The notes under the pieces: generated by a model
The model's input: only the letters and a program-made list of their open reading frames with translations
Databases searched by the model: none
Told to the model about the DNA's origin: nothing
Translations under genes and position numbers: made by a program
Part shown: positions 1-13,600 of the stretch, in pieces
Layout of the letters: each line of letters begins with the position of its first letter
Numbering within the stretch: position 1 is the first letter of the stretch
Origin: Loripinus fragilis
Taxonomy: Eukaryota; Mollusca; Bivalvia; Lucinida; Lucinidae
Length of the DNA stretch: 64,000 nt
Direction of reading: 5' to 3'
NCBI GenBank assembly: GCA_964019695.1
Contig: OZ026521.1
Span: 33,019,601 to 33,083,600, forward strand

Positions 1-370
1 ATTGATGCTAAGACACATTTCTTTTATCCATTTGTTCAGCATGAGAATAACCTAAATTTGATATTCATGCTTATTAAAGAGAACATAAGAAATCACTGAA
101 AAATCGCAGAAAAATTAAGGGAATATACCTACAAAATTACTAATATCTCAGCTGCTAACTGCCAAAGAGAAGCAAACATGGTATTAACATAATGCTAAGA
201 CATAGAGCCTTAATCATATATTCTTTATTGGAAATACTTAAATAGCAAAATCACCATTATTAATAAAAAAAATATTAGAAATGAGATAAAATTGAAAATT
301 CTATAGCGGTGTACCCACAAAATAAGCACTACCTCAGCTGCTGTAATTCTTAGACTTTTAAAATTGCCCA
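1..370 (-). repeat. Degenerate tandem-array units, reverse orientation
   Basis: Read on the minus strand, this stretch carries the same unit that is arrayed on the plus strand at 1490-2990: an AGCAGCTGAGATATKAGTA box, then a CTGCGATTTTTC box, then TTCATAAATATTCATG-like text. About two units are recognisable. The two arrays face each other around the Penelope-like fragment at 801-1121. No coding signal is seen. Confidence 0.55.
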
Positions 371-800
371 AATGATGCAGCTTTGCCAGCCAAGATGGCC
401 ACCAGATCTCTAGATAAGAAGTATTTTAAACAACAAATGAACTACATTGTACTGATCCCAATTGGAAATCATTTATTACAATTTGAAATGACATTCCTTG
501 TAAGGCCTTCTACTAAAGCTACCCAACTGAACATAATAATCACCAGAGCTAAAAATGGAACTCTTTACACAAAATCTGATCCATTGATCAAGATTCAGAA
601 TAATTACAAAAAAATGTTTCAGATTGATCTATGTTCCTTATATTGCTCAAAATCATTCAATTATGTGTAACAAAGTGCCTCCAGCTACCATTTAGGTGAG
701 CGTTCCAGAGCCACACGATTGCCCTCTTGTTCAATATTATATGGGAATTCCCCCCTTTTTGGCCATATTTTCCCCATTCATCCCATATATATATATATAA

Positions 801-1121
801 AAATTATTTAAAGTGAAAGATGATATGTCATGTAAGTCAAAATATGTAATCTATATGATACAGTGCAGAGGCTGCGATGAACAATACATTGGCGAAACAG
901 TAAATTTGAGAAATCGCATAACACTCCATAATCAACATATAAGGCATGCGGAATTACGAAAAATACCAGTAAGTGGACACATTGCAGACTGCTCTGATCA
1001 GGACCCAAAATACTTTGTTTTCCCTTTCTATCTAATGAAAACAGAAAGCATAATGAAACGAAAAGAAAAGGAGAAGTATTTCATTCGAACATTTTTGCCT
1101 AAACTTAACTCTTTATATTAA
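801..1121 (+). CDS. Penelope-like retroelement 3' end: GIY-YIG endonuclease domain
   Basis: An open frame of about 100 codons, in frame from 801 to a TAA ending at 1121, encodes a GIY-YIG nuclease module. Visible motifs are YVIYMIQCRGC (the YxIxC..C form typical of Penelope-like elements), then YIGET, then LRNRITLHNQH, with the Arg and His expected after the GIY-YIG core. A basic KRKEKEKYFIRTFLPKLN tail closes the protein, as in Penelope-like elements, where this domain follows the reverse transcriptase. No reverse transcriptase is present upstream: a stop lies at 798-800 and (TA)n repeats flank both sides. This is a 5'-truncated copy. The first usable codons (GTG at 813, ATG at 825) are not real starts. 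Family assignment is from motif pattern and is fairly secure; activity is unlikely. Confidence 0.75.
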   Translation, partial: KLFKVKDDMSCKSKYVIYMIQCRGCDEQYIGETVNLRNRITLHNQHIRHAELRKIPVSGHIADCSDQDPKYFVFPFYLMKTESIMKRKEKEKYFIRTFLPKLNSLY

Positions 1122-1371
1122 TTAATTCTGTATGCTGCCAAGTGCGTACATTGTATTTATGACGTTTTCAAAGCTATTATTCATCACGCTCTTTAGTACA
1201 AAGCGGAAGGAAGTAAATGACGTTACGTTACGTCGTCGCTCTTGACAACGTAGCGCCATTTTACTTTCAACAAAGAAACGCAACGTTTAAAGGCTTTGAA
1301 AATTGTTTTTTAACATGAAACCGGTTAGCCATATAAAATAAAAATTTGTGCATTCTATTGGACTTTTTTAA

Positions 1372-1406
<35 letters not shown>
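1372..1406. repeat. (TA)n microsatellite
   Basis: About 17 TA dinucleotides. A shorter TA run lies at 787-800. The two runs bracket the truncated Penelope-like fragment and its presumed 3' UTR. Confidence 0.85.
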
Positions 1407-1412
<6 letters not shown>

Positions 1413-1489
1413 CAGATTAGACCTACCTACCTTATTTTGATTTTCCATGCAATAGTAAACTCACAATTTGGGGCCTATGTAATTTTGTA

Positions 1490-2990
1490 TGTATTCTCAC
1501 CTATTTTTTTCTGCGATTTTTCTATCATTTCCAATGTTTCATAGATTCATATGAACATAGAATTAGATCATATGCATATTGAACCACATGGTATAAGGAC
1601 TATGTCAAAGCATCAAGTAAGAACTGAGCTTGGTAATTAGGGCATCTAGCAGCTGCTGATATGAGTAATTTTGAAAGCATATCCACTTATTTTTTTCTGA
1701 TATTTTCTTTTATTTCCAATATTTCATTGATATCTGTGAATATATAAATTTAGTCATTTGAATGGTGAACAAGTGGGTAAAAGAATTCTGAGATGTGAGT
1801 TAACCACGCCTATTTTTTCCCTTGTTTTTCTTTTTGACAAATTCTCTTACTTCTACAATTTTCATTAATATTGATGGAAATGACAATTAAGTAATTTACA
1901 TATTAAACCAGAGTAGAAGAGCTTTGTCTCAGCATCAATTCGGTACCAGTTTTGTATACTAGAGCAATAAGCAGCTGAGTTGTAGACCCCATTTTTTCTG
2001 AGTTTTCTCTCTATTTTCTCAGGTTTTCATAAATATTCATGAACACTCAAATGAGATAATGTTCATACCTGACAGTCCAGAAAAAATTCTATGACTAAGA
2101 ATTAGTTTGATACCCAGTTTAGTATTCTTGGACGAGTTGCTGCTGAGATATGAGTATATCTGTAGGTACATTCCATTCTTTAGAATTATTTATAGCTTGT
2201 GAGAGAAACCATTCAATTTCACATAACCCAAATGGGTTAAATTTTGAGGACAATACTTTTGCATTTTGGTGGTCCAAATGAACAATATGGCATCCAGTAG
2301 AAATCGTCAAAGGGGTATAAGGTAGGTCACTATCACAGGGTCCAAATTTCTAGTCGTTGGCATCCAGTAGAAGTCGTCATAGGGTTGTAAGGTACGTCTA
2401 CTATCACAGGGTCCAAATCTCTAGTCGATGCTTCCTGTTTTTCTCTCCAATGATTTTCCTATCATTTTTCAAGTTTTCATAAATATTCATGAATATGCAA
2501 ATGGGATAATTTACATCTAGAACCACTAGATGAAAGAACTTGTCAAATTGTATCACTTATGATATAGCAACATACCATGTACATCAGTAATGTTTTGGGG
2601 TAGAAATCAGTTAATCTAAAGTGTTTTTTTTTTTTCAATTTTCCCATATTTTAAGTGTTCTCATTAATATTCATCAATATTCAGATTAGAAAATTTGCAT
2701 ATCTGACCATGTAATGATAGGTCTATGCTTAGGCTTTAATTTGGTACCAAGGTTAGACTGAGAAGCAGCTGAGATATGGTTGTTTTTGTAGGTACACCCC
2801 ATCAGGAGAATAGCATAATTGGTTGCCATGGAAAGATAGCTTGAATAAGTTTTTTTCAGGGTGCAAATTTTTTGGGCATGACTGGGGTTCCAATGAACAA
2901 TCCAACACCCATTGGAACTTGTCCTGGGGTAACAAGGTAGGTCAAATAGAACATATGGTACATGTACCAGTAACATGATATTAATTGCCT
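1490..2990 (+). repeat. Degenerate tandem array, unit roughly 150-250 bp
   Basis: The same text recurs about six times: TTTTCTGCGATTTTTCT-like box, TTTCATAAATATTCATGAA, GATAATTTACATAT, then a TTTGGTACC box and GCAGCTGAGATATGAGT. Examples start near 1510, 1690, 1810, 1990, 2440 and 2640. Two short near-identical pieces at 2290-2330 and 2355-2405 (GGCATCCAGTAGAA) are a more recent local duplication. Units are strongly diverged and non-coding. Confidence 0.6.
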
Positions 2991-4000
2991 GTTTTCAGAG
3001 ATTTTCTTCATTTTTCGTATTTTTTTCACCCCCCCCCCCCAAAATACCATTTCCCCTCAAATTTTTTGAGGACTTTTTTTCTATAAAACTGGACACTTTC
3101 CTGATACTAAAACTGTTGATAACATTTCTCAAGGAATTAGTTGTGGGTCAAGGGTCATTTTCAGATAAATGTACTGGCCTAAAAATAAAATCTATACAAA
3201 AGACGTTCTTCTATGGCCACACAGTTCCACTCACCACCTGTACTGAAGTTGAATATGTTCTTAAAAGGTTATCGTTTTAAGTCTTGTCTGATTTGGTATT
3301 TTGGAAAAACAGACCTATAGATAACACACTGCTAGCCAACCATTTGGTTGTGTGGGTTATCAATATAGAGAATGTTTACAGGTTTTGAAGCTGTTTGTTG
3401 CTGCTGACTTTTGTAAAACAAAAATGTCATGTTGTCTTTTCTCTATAAACCTTTGTTTGTGTGTGTGTAGAAAACGTATATTAGGCTAGTAATTTGTGGC
3501 AGTGTTTTTGCACTGTTAAAGGTTTCTGATATTAAAGATTTAAACTGCAGTAAATAATAATTACAAATATCACAAACAAAGTAAACAAGGAGTTCTAGCG
3601 ATAAGGCGTATATTTTCCCTAGTTGACATGATTGCAAAACCTAAATTTTGAAATTGCCCTAATGTTTTTAAAATTGGTCTGTTCCGGTAGTAAAATTTAC
3701 ATAGAAAGCATCAAAATAGGTTTCAAAGCGATTCATCATTTACAAAACCGTTAAAACTTGCGCCTTCTACTCCCACCCCTCATTTTACGTCTTTAGACTG
3801 GGTGCCGTTTAGACGAGAGTTTTAGTAAATCCTTTGCAGGTTTTCATAAAGTAAAAGTGCTAAAATATTAAGGATATAAGTACCCTTCATTTTCCAAACT
3901 TTGCGGTTTTTCCTCTGCGCATGCGTACGAAATATACTTAAAATTGTGACGTTTGTCATTGAAAAGATCAAACTGGTGTCTTTCAGTTTGTTTTTAGATG
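2991..4000. other. No gene seen; one poly-C patch
   Basis: A poly-C run at about 3031-3042 preceded by a T-rich stretch resembles the middle of the GGCCAGATTTTT MITE family (see 23718-24195) and may be a decayed piece of it. From about 3190 to 4000 I see no repeat family, splice pair or coding frame that I can support. Confidence 0.4.
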
Positions 4001-4099
4001 CTTTGCCCCCCTAGACCCAAGATGCCCTTTGGACAATTAAATGTCGCTATACAAATACATAACATATGTAAAGGGCGTCTTGGGTCTAGGGGGGCAAAG
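4001..4099. repeat. Hairpin: 30-bp arms, 39-bp loop
   Basis: Arms 4001-4030 and 4070-4099 are reverse complements with one mismatch. Each contains CTTTGCCCCCCTAGACCCAA on one strand. GC-rich arms in AT-rich surroundings suggest a minimal inverted-repeat element rather than chance. It lies about 450 bp before the first recognised exon. Confidence 0.75.
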
Positions 4100-4550
4100 G
4101 GGTTGTATAAGCGAAAGAAGACATCAAGTATCTGACAAAAAATAGACCACTTTGCAAGATGGTCGTTTTTATTGTACATCAACTGTATAAATAATTTTAC
4201 TGTAAATAGCGTGATAGGACGATTGGTTCCCTTGTTTAACGGTCTAGTTCCCATATATGTTACTGAATAACAAGTACAGTTGATGATCGAAATAAATTCC
4301 CATTCAATAAGAAGTAGAGTTATTACATGCACTAAGGAAATCCCGTTTTAAATATACAAATTCGGGGGCAATGGTGCATCGACGGCCCGTCTATATATAT
4401 TTGTTTAATGTGCCTAGTTTCTCAAGTCGTCATTTCAACAAAATAAAACGAACGTCTCGTTTAGGGAGATTGCTCGCCTTATCGCTAGAAATTCTTTACA
4501 GAGCACAGTTTCCATCAGACTTATGCTTCTTTTTGTATTATAATTTATAG

Positions 4551-4696
4551 GTGTTATCACTACTACTGGTCAAATTACAGTCTATCCTTCTTACCCAGAT
4601 AAAAATTTCTCAATAGTTGTGAGAGTGGCCAATTCAGAGTCGTGTAGTTATTATTCCACTTGCACAATGACACTTACAGTGAAATTCACAAACATG
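4551..4696 (+). CDS. Cadherin-like gene, exon a (type A, first copy)
   Basis: 146 nt, starts in phase 1 after TTTATAG and ends in phase 0 before GTAAGT. Encodes residues 1-48, the C-terminal half of a cadherin-like domain, with ITVYPSYP and ESCSYYSTCTM. It is the paralogue of the exon at 23072-23217: same length, same phases, and shared ITVYPS, ESCxY, STCxM and FTN. The upstream exon it must splice to (ending in one base of a Gly codon) was not found between 1 and 4550. Confidence 0.85.
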
Positions 4697-7600
4697 GTAA
4701 GTATTCTCTAACTTTGTTTCACTGTAACATTTTTGGCACGACACGACAAAATGTTACAGTTAACAATAAACTCAGCATGTCTACAACAAAGTTATATGGT
4801 TTACAAAGTTTGTGATACTAGTATCATTGAAGAAGTATTATGTTTGAAACAAAATCAATCAAATTAAACACGTTATATATCCTGAACGATAAAACAAGTA
4901 CCGCAATGCCCTATCCCTTGAAAACTTTTTAAAATATGGTAACTATTTACTTGGGTTAAATAAAACAATTCCCATTGCTTTTGAAAAAAGGTAAGGCAAA
5001 ACGATGACATTCTACTGTTCTTAAGAAAAGATGCCCTCCATTTACTTTCAAAGCAGTAAAACAAGCTATTGGACATTTACATATAATATTTTATAATATA
5101 GGACTTCATTTTTCTTGTGTTCTAATTAAATTAGTGATGAAATTCCATTACCATTGTAAACAGAAGCGATGTATATATATTTGTGATTAAGTAGAAAGAC
5201 CTAGATCTGAATAGGGTATAGCTAAAGGATATATTTTGCTGTTTAATGGAAAATTAAAAGGCACTAATTTCACTTCAATATAAGTGAAATTGTGATTTCC
5301 ATTTAAATATGTTAAGCCCATTACATGAGCAATAAAAAATGGCTGATATCTTTTTTCATGAGTAGTTGTAAGACTAATTTCTTGAAGAGGAAGGGAAAGC
5401 TGGTTGCTTTGCTATTATTGTCTTACAGCTGTATTGTTACTATAAATGTTCTGTGCCTCTTCCTCATGGTGCTGTAGGATTTTCTGCAGTGTGTGATTGT
5501 GGTATTTCCTGATCATACTCACTTACTTTTTACATTAACGTATTCAGTAGTAATTAAAGTATATATACTTGACTTGTGTAGTTATGAGAAAAAAAAACAA
5601 TTAGCTTTAGCAACAGTTGAATTTTGTGAAGTCAATTAAATGAATGAATCAAACGAGCATACTTTGTTTTCATGTTTCAGCCAATCTATATAGATGACTT
5701 TCAAGACAATGTAACAGTACTGGAAGACTATCATGACAGAAAACTTCTTCTGCCTATCTCCATATCTGATGGAAATGATGCCAACCAAGATAATGTCACA
5801 TGTGTCATTATCAATAATCCAGATCCATCGCTGATAGAACTTGTTGATGACGGAAACCATGGCAAGAATTGTAATAATACTACTTGCTTAACAATAGTTA
5901 TACATTACAATTTGAAATATAGTTGGATATCACTACTGTCATGCCAACCAAGAGTGACAGTGACGTATGTTTTGTTTACAATTGTTAAGTAAAACATTAA
6001 CTTGTACACATCACTTGAGCTAACGTGAATCGATAGATCACTTGTGTGTTAATCATATTAACACACAAGTGATCTATCGGTTATAAGTCCCCGATAACTT
6101 TGTAAACAAAACATACTCATTGTCACTCTTGTCTGGCAGGTCAGTAGATTTTTGGTATTTGGTACCTGTTTTGTGATGAAATTTTGAGTGGCTTTTCTCG
6201 TTTTACAACCATCTTCATGGTATATAGACGCAAAGGAGCCTATCCGTGCAAACCTGCTTTTTCCTGAGTCCTATCCGCTCCAGAAAAGGAGCCTATCCGC
6301 CAAAACAAGACATGGAGAGAGGAGATACTTTAAATCTGGGCCAATATTAGATTATTTACGATGTAAGTAACATAAAATCAAACGCCACGGGACTTTTAAG
6401 TCTCTGACTGGATGGATTTTGAAACATATAATAAGGTTGATATCAAGTCACGGCTACAAGGTTGAACAGAAAATGACTGCTCAGTTTTCGGCGATTTAGT
6501 TTGCGTTGGAAAATGAACCAAAACTAAACAATTCAGCCAATTTTGCCAGCCTACACCACAGCATAAAATATTTTATGCCCCCTCCCCTTTACTTAAAGCG
6601 TCTGTTTTGCTTTTTAAATTGTTTTTCCATAGAAAAGAAGGATCATGTTTGAAAACAAGACGGCTAAGGAGCCTATACGTTGAATGAAAAATGACCATTT
6701 TATTTCGCATGATAATGAGCCATACCCGTGGCACAGGAGCCTATATGTTTTCAACTAAGTGCCTTGGGAATCTATAGGTTATAAAAGTAAGAATAGCATA
6801 TAGGATTCGTAGCCAGTAACCATATAGGCTCAAATGCAAAAGATAAATAGGATCCCTAGCCAGATTAATTTCCTTCTCATGCTATTTATAGAGAGATTAA
6901 CGTATAATTCGGTTTGTGAAATGCTTCCACATAAATTCTTTACAAAATAAAAAAAACAATTGCAAGAACAGCCCAAACTATTTGAAAAAGTTTGTTTTCA
7001 TTGTTATGTTATCGTCTGTGGACATCGACACAATGAAGAGTGTGTCGCGTTATAAAAAATCTGCATCATCAACGAAGGTGTAGCTGTTTGATTTTTGTCT
7101 CACAGCTTCTCTGTTGTTCCGTTGCATTGCCATTTTCTTCATGTAATAAATAGAACTTATTATTTTCTTACCTTTTGATATCACTGTCTATCGCTAAGCT
7201 TGTTTTTTGCTGATAGGCTCCTTTTCTTGAGCGGTTAGGGCTCAGGAAAAGCAGTTTTAAAACCGATAGGCTCCTTTGCATCTATATACCGTGATCTTGC
7301 TGCGGAAGAGAAGAGAGGCTGCTTTACTTTAATGGTATTAATTCTGTTCTATGGTGTGTATGATATCAGTTACCTCTCATATTAACTGCAGTGTTGCACG
7401 CTGCCTGATAAACGTTGTCACTCTCACAGCATGTGCCTTTATCAGGTCATGATGACGTTGCACTTTTTGAATGACGTCGCCAATGGTGCTAAGTCAACAC
7501 AAAAATCGATCATATCTGTTAATTTGGAGAGTGAATCAACTTAGTAAGGTGATAAATAGAATACCAGGTTCATATCTTTTGATATCTAGTTTACCAGGCT

Positions 7601-10600
7601 TGGCTTCGAGAATGCATGTTGAATCACTAGGCAAGCCTCGCGATGTCAATAAGAATTCTCAAAGTCTTGCCTGGTAAACATTATATCAAAAGACACTCAC
7701 CTAGTATTCTCTATTTCTGTGTCTTTTCCTCGTTGTGTAGTAGGTTGATGCGTAGTCTAATTGTGGCATGCCCTGATGGTACTCACTTGTTTTGTAGCCT
7801 ACCATGCATTGACACCATCACCATAAATTGGGCCACCACACGACAAAACCTGTCTTCGGGGTTTCCGACAAAGTGAGATTCAAACCAGCCTGCTCAGCCA
7901 CAGAGACTAGCTAGAAAATTGAAATTTTGCCAGTAGCTTGTCTAGATATGATCAACTTTCCAGTAAGCGAATAACAATGGCGCTGATCAGATTGCGCATC
8001 GCTCAGGTTGGTCTGTGCCTTTGTTGTTCGCAAACCCCAAAGACAGGTTTCCTGAACAACAGCTCTGATTTTATGATTATCCATTTTATCATATGACGTC
8101 GCACCTGGAAGAGATATAACGCCATGTATGAAAATAATAAACCTCTATTATTGCATAGAAAGCTGTGTCTCACGCTATTAACAGCCATGTTTTAAATGTC
8201 AAAAACCCATGTATTAATCAGGTAACTCACGTGCTGTTGATGCACAGCTTTTGTACTTTATATGTACACATTCTAGACCATAACAAAAATTGACGTCATC
8301 AACAGTAACGTGCATAGAAATGAACGTAATTTAGTGACGTTAGAATGACGTGTCGTTGCTCTGGAACAGGCGTTTCCAAAACTACAAATCCTTCATGCTT
8401 TTGCGTGCCATTATAGTTAACAGAAGTAAACTTTTTGAAGCGTTTTCCAAAGGTTTAAAGGAACAAAATGACTTTATGCAATAATAACCATCAACCATGG
8501 TTTTACTGCTTGACCCCTCGGGTGGCTAAAACCCTCACATTTCAGGCTCCGGTTTCAACACCACATACTGGGTTCAGCAGATGTTAATGCATAGAAAAAC
8601 ATGTTTAATCCCTATAGTGGTTTACAGATTTTGGTAACGTTATGAATTGATGGCCGTAATAACGTTGCGTATATATATGGCAGAATCTTAGCATTTTTTA
8701 TGCATAAAACGTGATTTTAAAGTAGTTTTAAGGTCATATGATAAATAGAATCTAACATTCGTTCTCCTGTATAATTGAATTTATTAAACCCTTTGCACAA
8801 CTCTTTTAATAAATTAAAAAACATGATCACTCATGTCGGATCCTCTATGTATTCTAGCATTGAAGCTAACCTAGTGGCGTGTGCAATATAGAGAATACTA
8901 GGTGAGTGTCTTTTGATATCAAGTTTACCAGGCAAGGCTTTGAGAATGCTTGTTGACATCCCGAGGCTTGCCAACTGATTCAACATGCGTTCTCAAAGCC
9001 GAGCCTGGTAAACTTGATATCAAAGGACGCAAACCTGGTATTCTATTTATCAGTTTTCTTATTGTTTCTCTCTTCAAACTAGCGATTTTGACGTAATTTT
9101 CGATTTTTTGTTGATTCAGCGCCTTTAGCGACTCATTCAAAAAGTGCAACTTCATCATTACCTGATAAAAGCACATGCTGTGAGATAGACAACGTTTATC
9201 AGGCAACGTGCAACAACGCATTTAGTATGCGAGGTAACTGATAAAATGAGCTACATGTACTATGGCCATATATGAGACTGTTACATTTAGCATAAAATAT
9301 GAGCACAACGAACCTTCAAAATAATACTGTTTCAGAAAGTAATATGCAAATGGCAATATAATTCAAACATGCATATAGACACGTAATTAATTTATGAAAA
9401 TGAATGATATCAGCAAATAACAAATATCAACAATTTTTACTGTCCCTGATTTATGTGTTTCTAAATGTTTGTTTGTTTGTTTGTTTGATTTGATTCTTTA
9501 CGTCCCATCAACAATCTTCCAGTTAAACAGGGACGGGTCTTCCTGGGTTGAACCAGTACTAGTCTAGGATAAATGTGTCTTGCTCAAGGACCACAATGCA
9601 GTGACGCCGGTGAGGCTCAAACCCGCGACTCCTCTGTCTCGAGTCGATCACTCTACCACTGAGCCACTGCGCTCCCTGTTTCTAAATGAAACGTTTTAAT
9701 AAGACACATTATGTCATGTTATCATTTTCTCTAATCAATTATAGTTGTCGGGAATTATGATTGGGCATGCTAATTATGTGTTGTCCGGTGTCAACAAATC
9801 AGTGTACCCGCTAATAAGGCCACAAAACTTTCATGCAAGCCAAATTTCTGTGAAAACGACCTAGGCACAGAATCGTTATCGTGGCCTCACTTGGCATTGG
9901 ATATGATAAGAAAACCTTACTCTCAAAACTGTACTAACACGTTTACTTCCTCTTATAAAACAGTATATAGAGGTTCTAACATGAGTGCTCAGGTTTTATT
10001 GAATTTATCAAATGAGTTGGGGAAAAGAGATAAAATGCGAGGATTGACGAGTTTAATAAATCAAATAATACAAGAGCACGAATGTTTGATTCTATTTATC
10101 ATATGACATTAAGATTACATTGAAGTCTCATTTCTGTCGTAAAATGTTATAATTTTGTCATTATGTAAGCAATGTTACTATGAATATCATCACGTTTCCC
10201 GACAATCTGAAAATTGTGCATGTCGTTATTTCAATCCCAGGCGCGACGTCACTGATAAAATAATTTATCTATAGTCAACTTAAAGACATAGAAATTTTAG
10301 CAATAATACTGGTACCACTCATTATGACTCTCTCCAGGGGTCATACTGGGCAGATCAAAAGGACAGTCATAATGAGGTGATTATGACTTCCCTACAGGGG
10401 CAATAAAGTGGTCCCATGAAGGGATTAGGTAATTTATGATAAAATATTGATCTTTATCTTAGTGAAAGAAATTCTGTTGTATACAGGTAATTCCCCACTT
10501 GAGGCCCCTTTAAATTTGTGAGATTTTGAAACTGTCCCTTATCAGTTAATCCTTTAATGATCTCTATTGGACAGTAATCTATGCCTTTAAGGCACTGATC

Positions 10601-13600
10601 CATACCACGGTGCGATTAGGAAAAATTATAAAATGAAGATGCGCAAATGAGGACAGATTCCATCATATCACAGTCCATTTGACAAACCATTTTGCAACAA
10701 AAACAAAATCACCAATTAGGTGGTGTTTTGAGGTATTCAATTCTAAAGTTCATTGTGCAATCAGTTCTCACATATAAAATTAATCACCAAAAAGCGATGT
10801 CCACTGAAATCCTGGAAGCACAGTAGTAATCAGCAAACAAGAAACTTGTCTATATTTTCAGTCTGCACGTTTTTATTTAACCGACAGAAGTGGGAAGCAT
10901 GCAGAAGTTTGAGCGAAGTTCCTACTTGACAGATATATGGGCATCCAAGCGAGAAACCTGCCTTCGAGATTTGCGAACAACAAAGGCGCAGACCAGCCTG
11001 CACATCCGCGCAGACTGATCAGCGCCTTTGTTATTCGCTTTTTGGTAAAGTACCATATCTAAGCATACTTCAAGCGAAAATTCGATGTTCTAGCTAGTCT
11101 CTGTAGCTGGGGAGACTGGGTAGAGTATCACTTTCTCTGAAACCCCAAAGACAGGTTTTGTTGTGACAAGGCCCATATGTGGACATAAAACACACGTAAT
11201 GACCAAGCTCCAAATGTTTATAATAGTTTCAAAGATGCATAGTAATGAGGATATTCTATTTTTCTTATAAACAGGTAAAGCAAGACTTTTCAATGCTTCG
11301 CTCAAATGCAATAATCTGTGGTAGGTTCAATATAACTGTAAACTGAGACTACCTGCACGCTCAAAATCAAGGTAAACTCGCCATTGTTTGTTTACATGAT
11401 TCTCATCTATCTTTGAAAGTACAGTAGGTAAGGGTTTTTAGCTGAAGCAAAAAGCCTTATTAAACACGAGACTCATTATCACACACCATTATCTATAATG
11501 GCCAATTTTCTTGATACAGCTGACGCGGTCCCCAAAAGTGAAAAGTGCCTGAAAGCAGTGTCAGTATCACATGTGTTGATTAAACATATTTTCTAGTAAA
11601 TGTATAATAAAGTATATTTTACTTTATCACAAAGCTATAATTCGAGCCGTGTCATGTGATTTCCAACAATGTGGCATTTAGACAAGTGTAGACTCATACC
11701 AGCCTGTGCAGCCTCCTTTTAAGCTTAGAAACTCTAAATGATGTTTGGTCAGTAGCTTAACATTCATAGATAGTCAAGCGACGAGCAAAGGCTCTGATCA
11801 GACTGCGCATATGCGCAGGCTGATCTGAGGCTTTGCTGATCGCACATACCAAATTGTTGGAAATCTTACGCACTGTCTCATTTGATATTTTATTTCTAGT
11901 ATTAAGCTAAGGATATCACAAAATACATTATCCCAAACCTTCATTTTAGCTTTCTCCGTGTGGAAAAAGAACTGTTCTGATCCAGAGTGTGGTCCAATTT
12001 GTGATGGTTCTGGCTGCATGAACTTTCAACTTATTAAGAAGTACTTTCTTGAGTTTGAGTGCTATGATGCATATGGTTCCTCAGACATCAAGAATCTGAC
12101 ACTACTTGTTGGTGAAAATAAAGCCCCAGTTTTGCTTAATCTACCTGGTAAGTCTGTCACTAGCTAAACAATATATAGAGGAAATTCAAATGTTTTGTTA
12201 AATATGTCTTTTATTTCACAAGTGAAGCGGACAATATTTATATTTCATGAGTGGCCACGAATGAAATATAATTATTGTCCACTTCACAAGTGAAATAAAA
12301 GACATATTTAACAAAAACATTTGAATTTTCTTTTTATTATCTACAAATTTCCCATAATCTTTTAAGGTAAAGAGAAGCGAATCTTACTACATTAGCTTTT
12401 GTTTTGATTTTCTAGTTGTAGCAGACGAATTTATCAAAACTCTTTCTTTTATTAAGCTTCTAAGCGACTCTGACTTTTTGTTTACATTTCCATAGAAATA
12501 GGAAACACCGATAGTTGTTTTCGTTAGAAAAGAAATGATATGCCATAAAGAATTGCTTCCCTTAGATCATATTGAGAAAATAGAATAAAGTAGTTCCAAT
12601 CTTCAGTTTCTCTCCCGTGAAAATATCAAATCTTGTATTTTCACTGCTGTGAAAATACAAGTTTTTTATATTTTCACCGCTGTGAAATATATGCATTATA
12701 TTTGATCAATATTTTCCTGTATTTCATTACATAGTAGATAATAAAATAATCTATCATGAGTGCGAGGGTGGGTTCGACAAATCTGTCCTGAGGATCACCG
12801 CTTGGAATAATGAGGCTTGCTGAGTGATGGCAAATGTAGATTGCCAGGGACAGATTTTTCTATCCCATCCTCACATGAATAATGGAGTTTTTTCTTGATC
12901 ACCATTAAGTGCTGCATTTTCATATTGAAACAAGACCAAATTCTGCTCTTTGGCTGGGCCCATCGTGGCTCTACTTGAGGTTTTCTTTAGCTCTGACTAT
13001 ATGTGAGTCGTGAGCCCTTTTCTTTGTTATATCATAGTGTGTTAAATTGATTAGATTGTTTCTCTATGATGATGCATTGCATAAGTTAGGAAGCCTCCAT
13101 ACGAGCTAAACAAGTTTTGTGTTTTAACAACAATAAATCTAGGGCAAAGATTTGGCGCCAGTAAAATGAAGTTTAGCCCCCTGGTGACTTAGGCTGCTGT
13201 TCGTTCTAAGGTGGGTGGGTCTGTTGTTGTTGATTCATTGTTTATTGTTGCTCCCATTGTTTGTGGGGGTTCTGTCTTTGGTTCTTGTTTTGTTATGCAG
13301 TACTTTGTGTACATTCTAGTTAGCGAGGAAGAGAGGTTTCTGATTTACCATAATTTCTTCCTGATGTCTTGTGACTATTAGTGTTCTATGGCTCTTCTTC
13401 ACAGTGCTGTGGATCGGTCTGTGGTGTGTGATTGTGGTATTTCCTGATAATACCCACTTAATTTTTTGAACAAATCCAAAAATAAAAGGACCAACACATG
13501 TGTAATATATTTTATTTCAGACATTTACGAAATGAATTCGATTTTTGAAAGGTTCATGGAATCTTTAACGTGAAGCCCAAAGACTTTGCAAGAGACCCGA

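Noticed and set aside
5871..5992. Read-through of exon b into the intron
   Set aside because: The paralogous exon h ends at the same codon with a canonical donor, and the extension lies in palindromic MITE sequence; splicing at 5870 is favoured despite the weak GTAATA.
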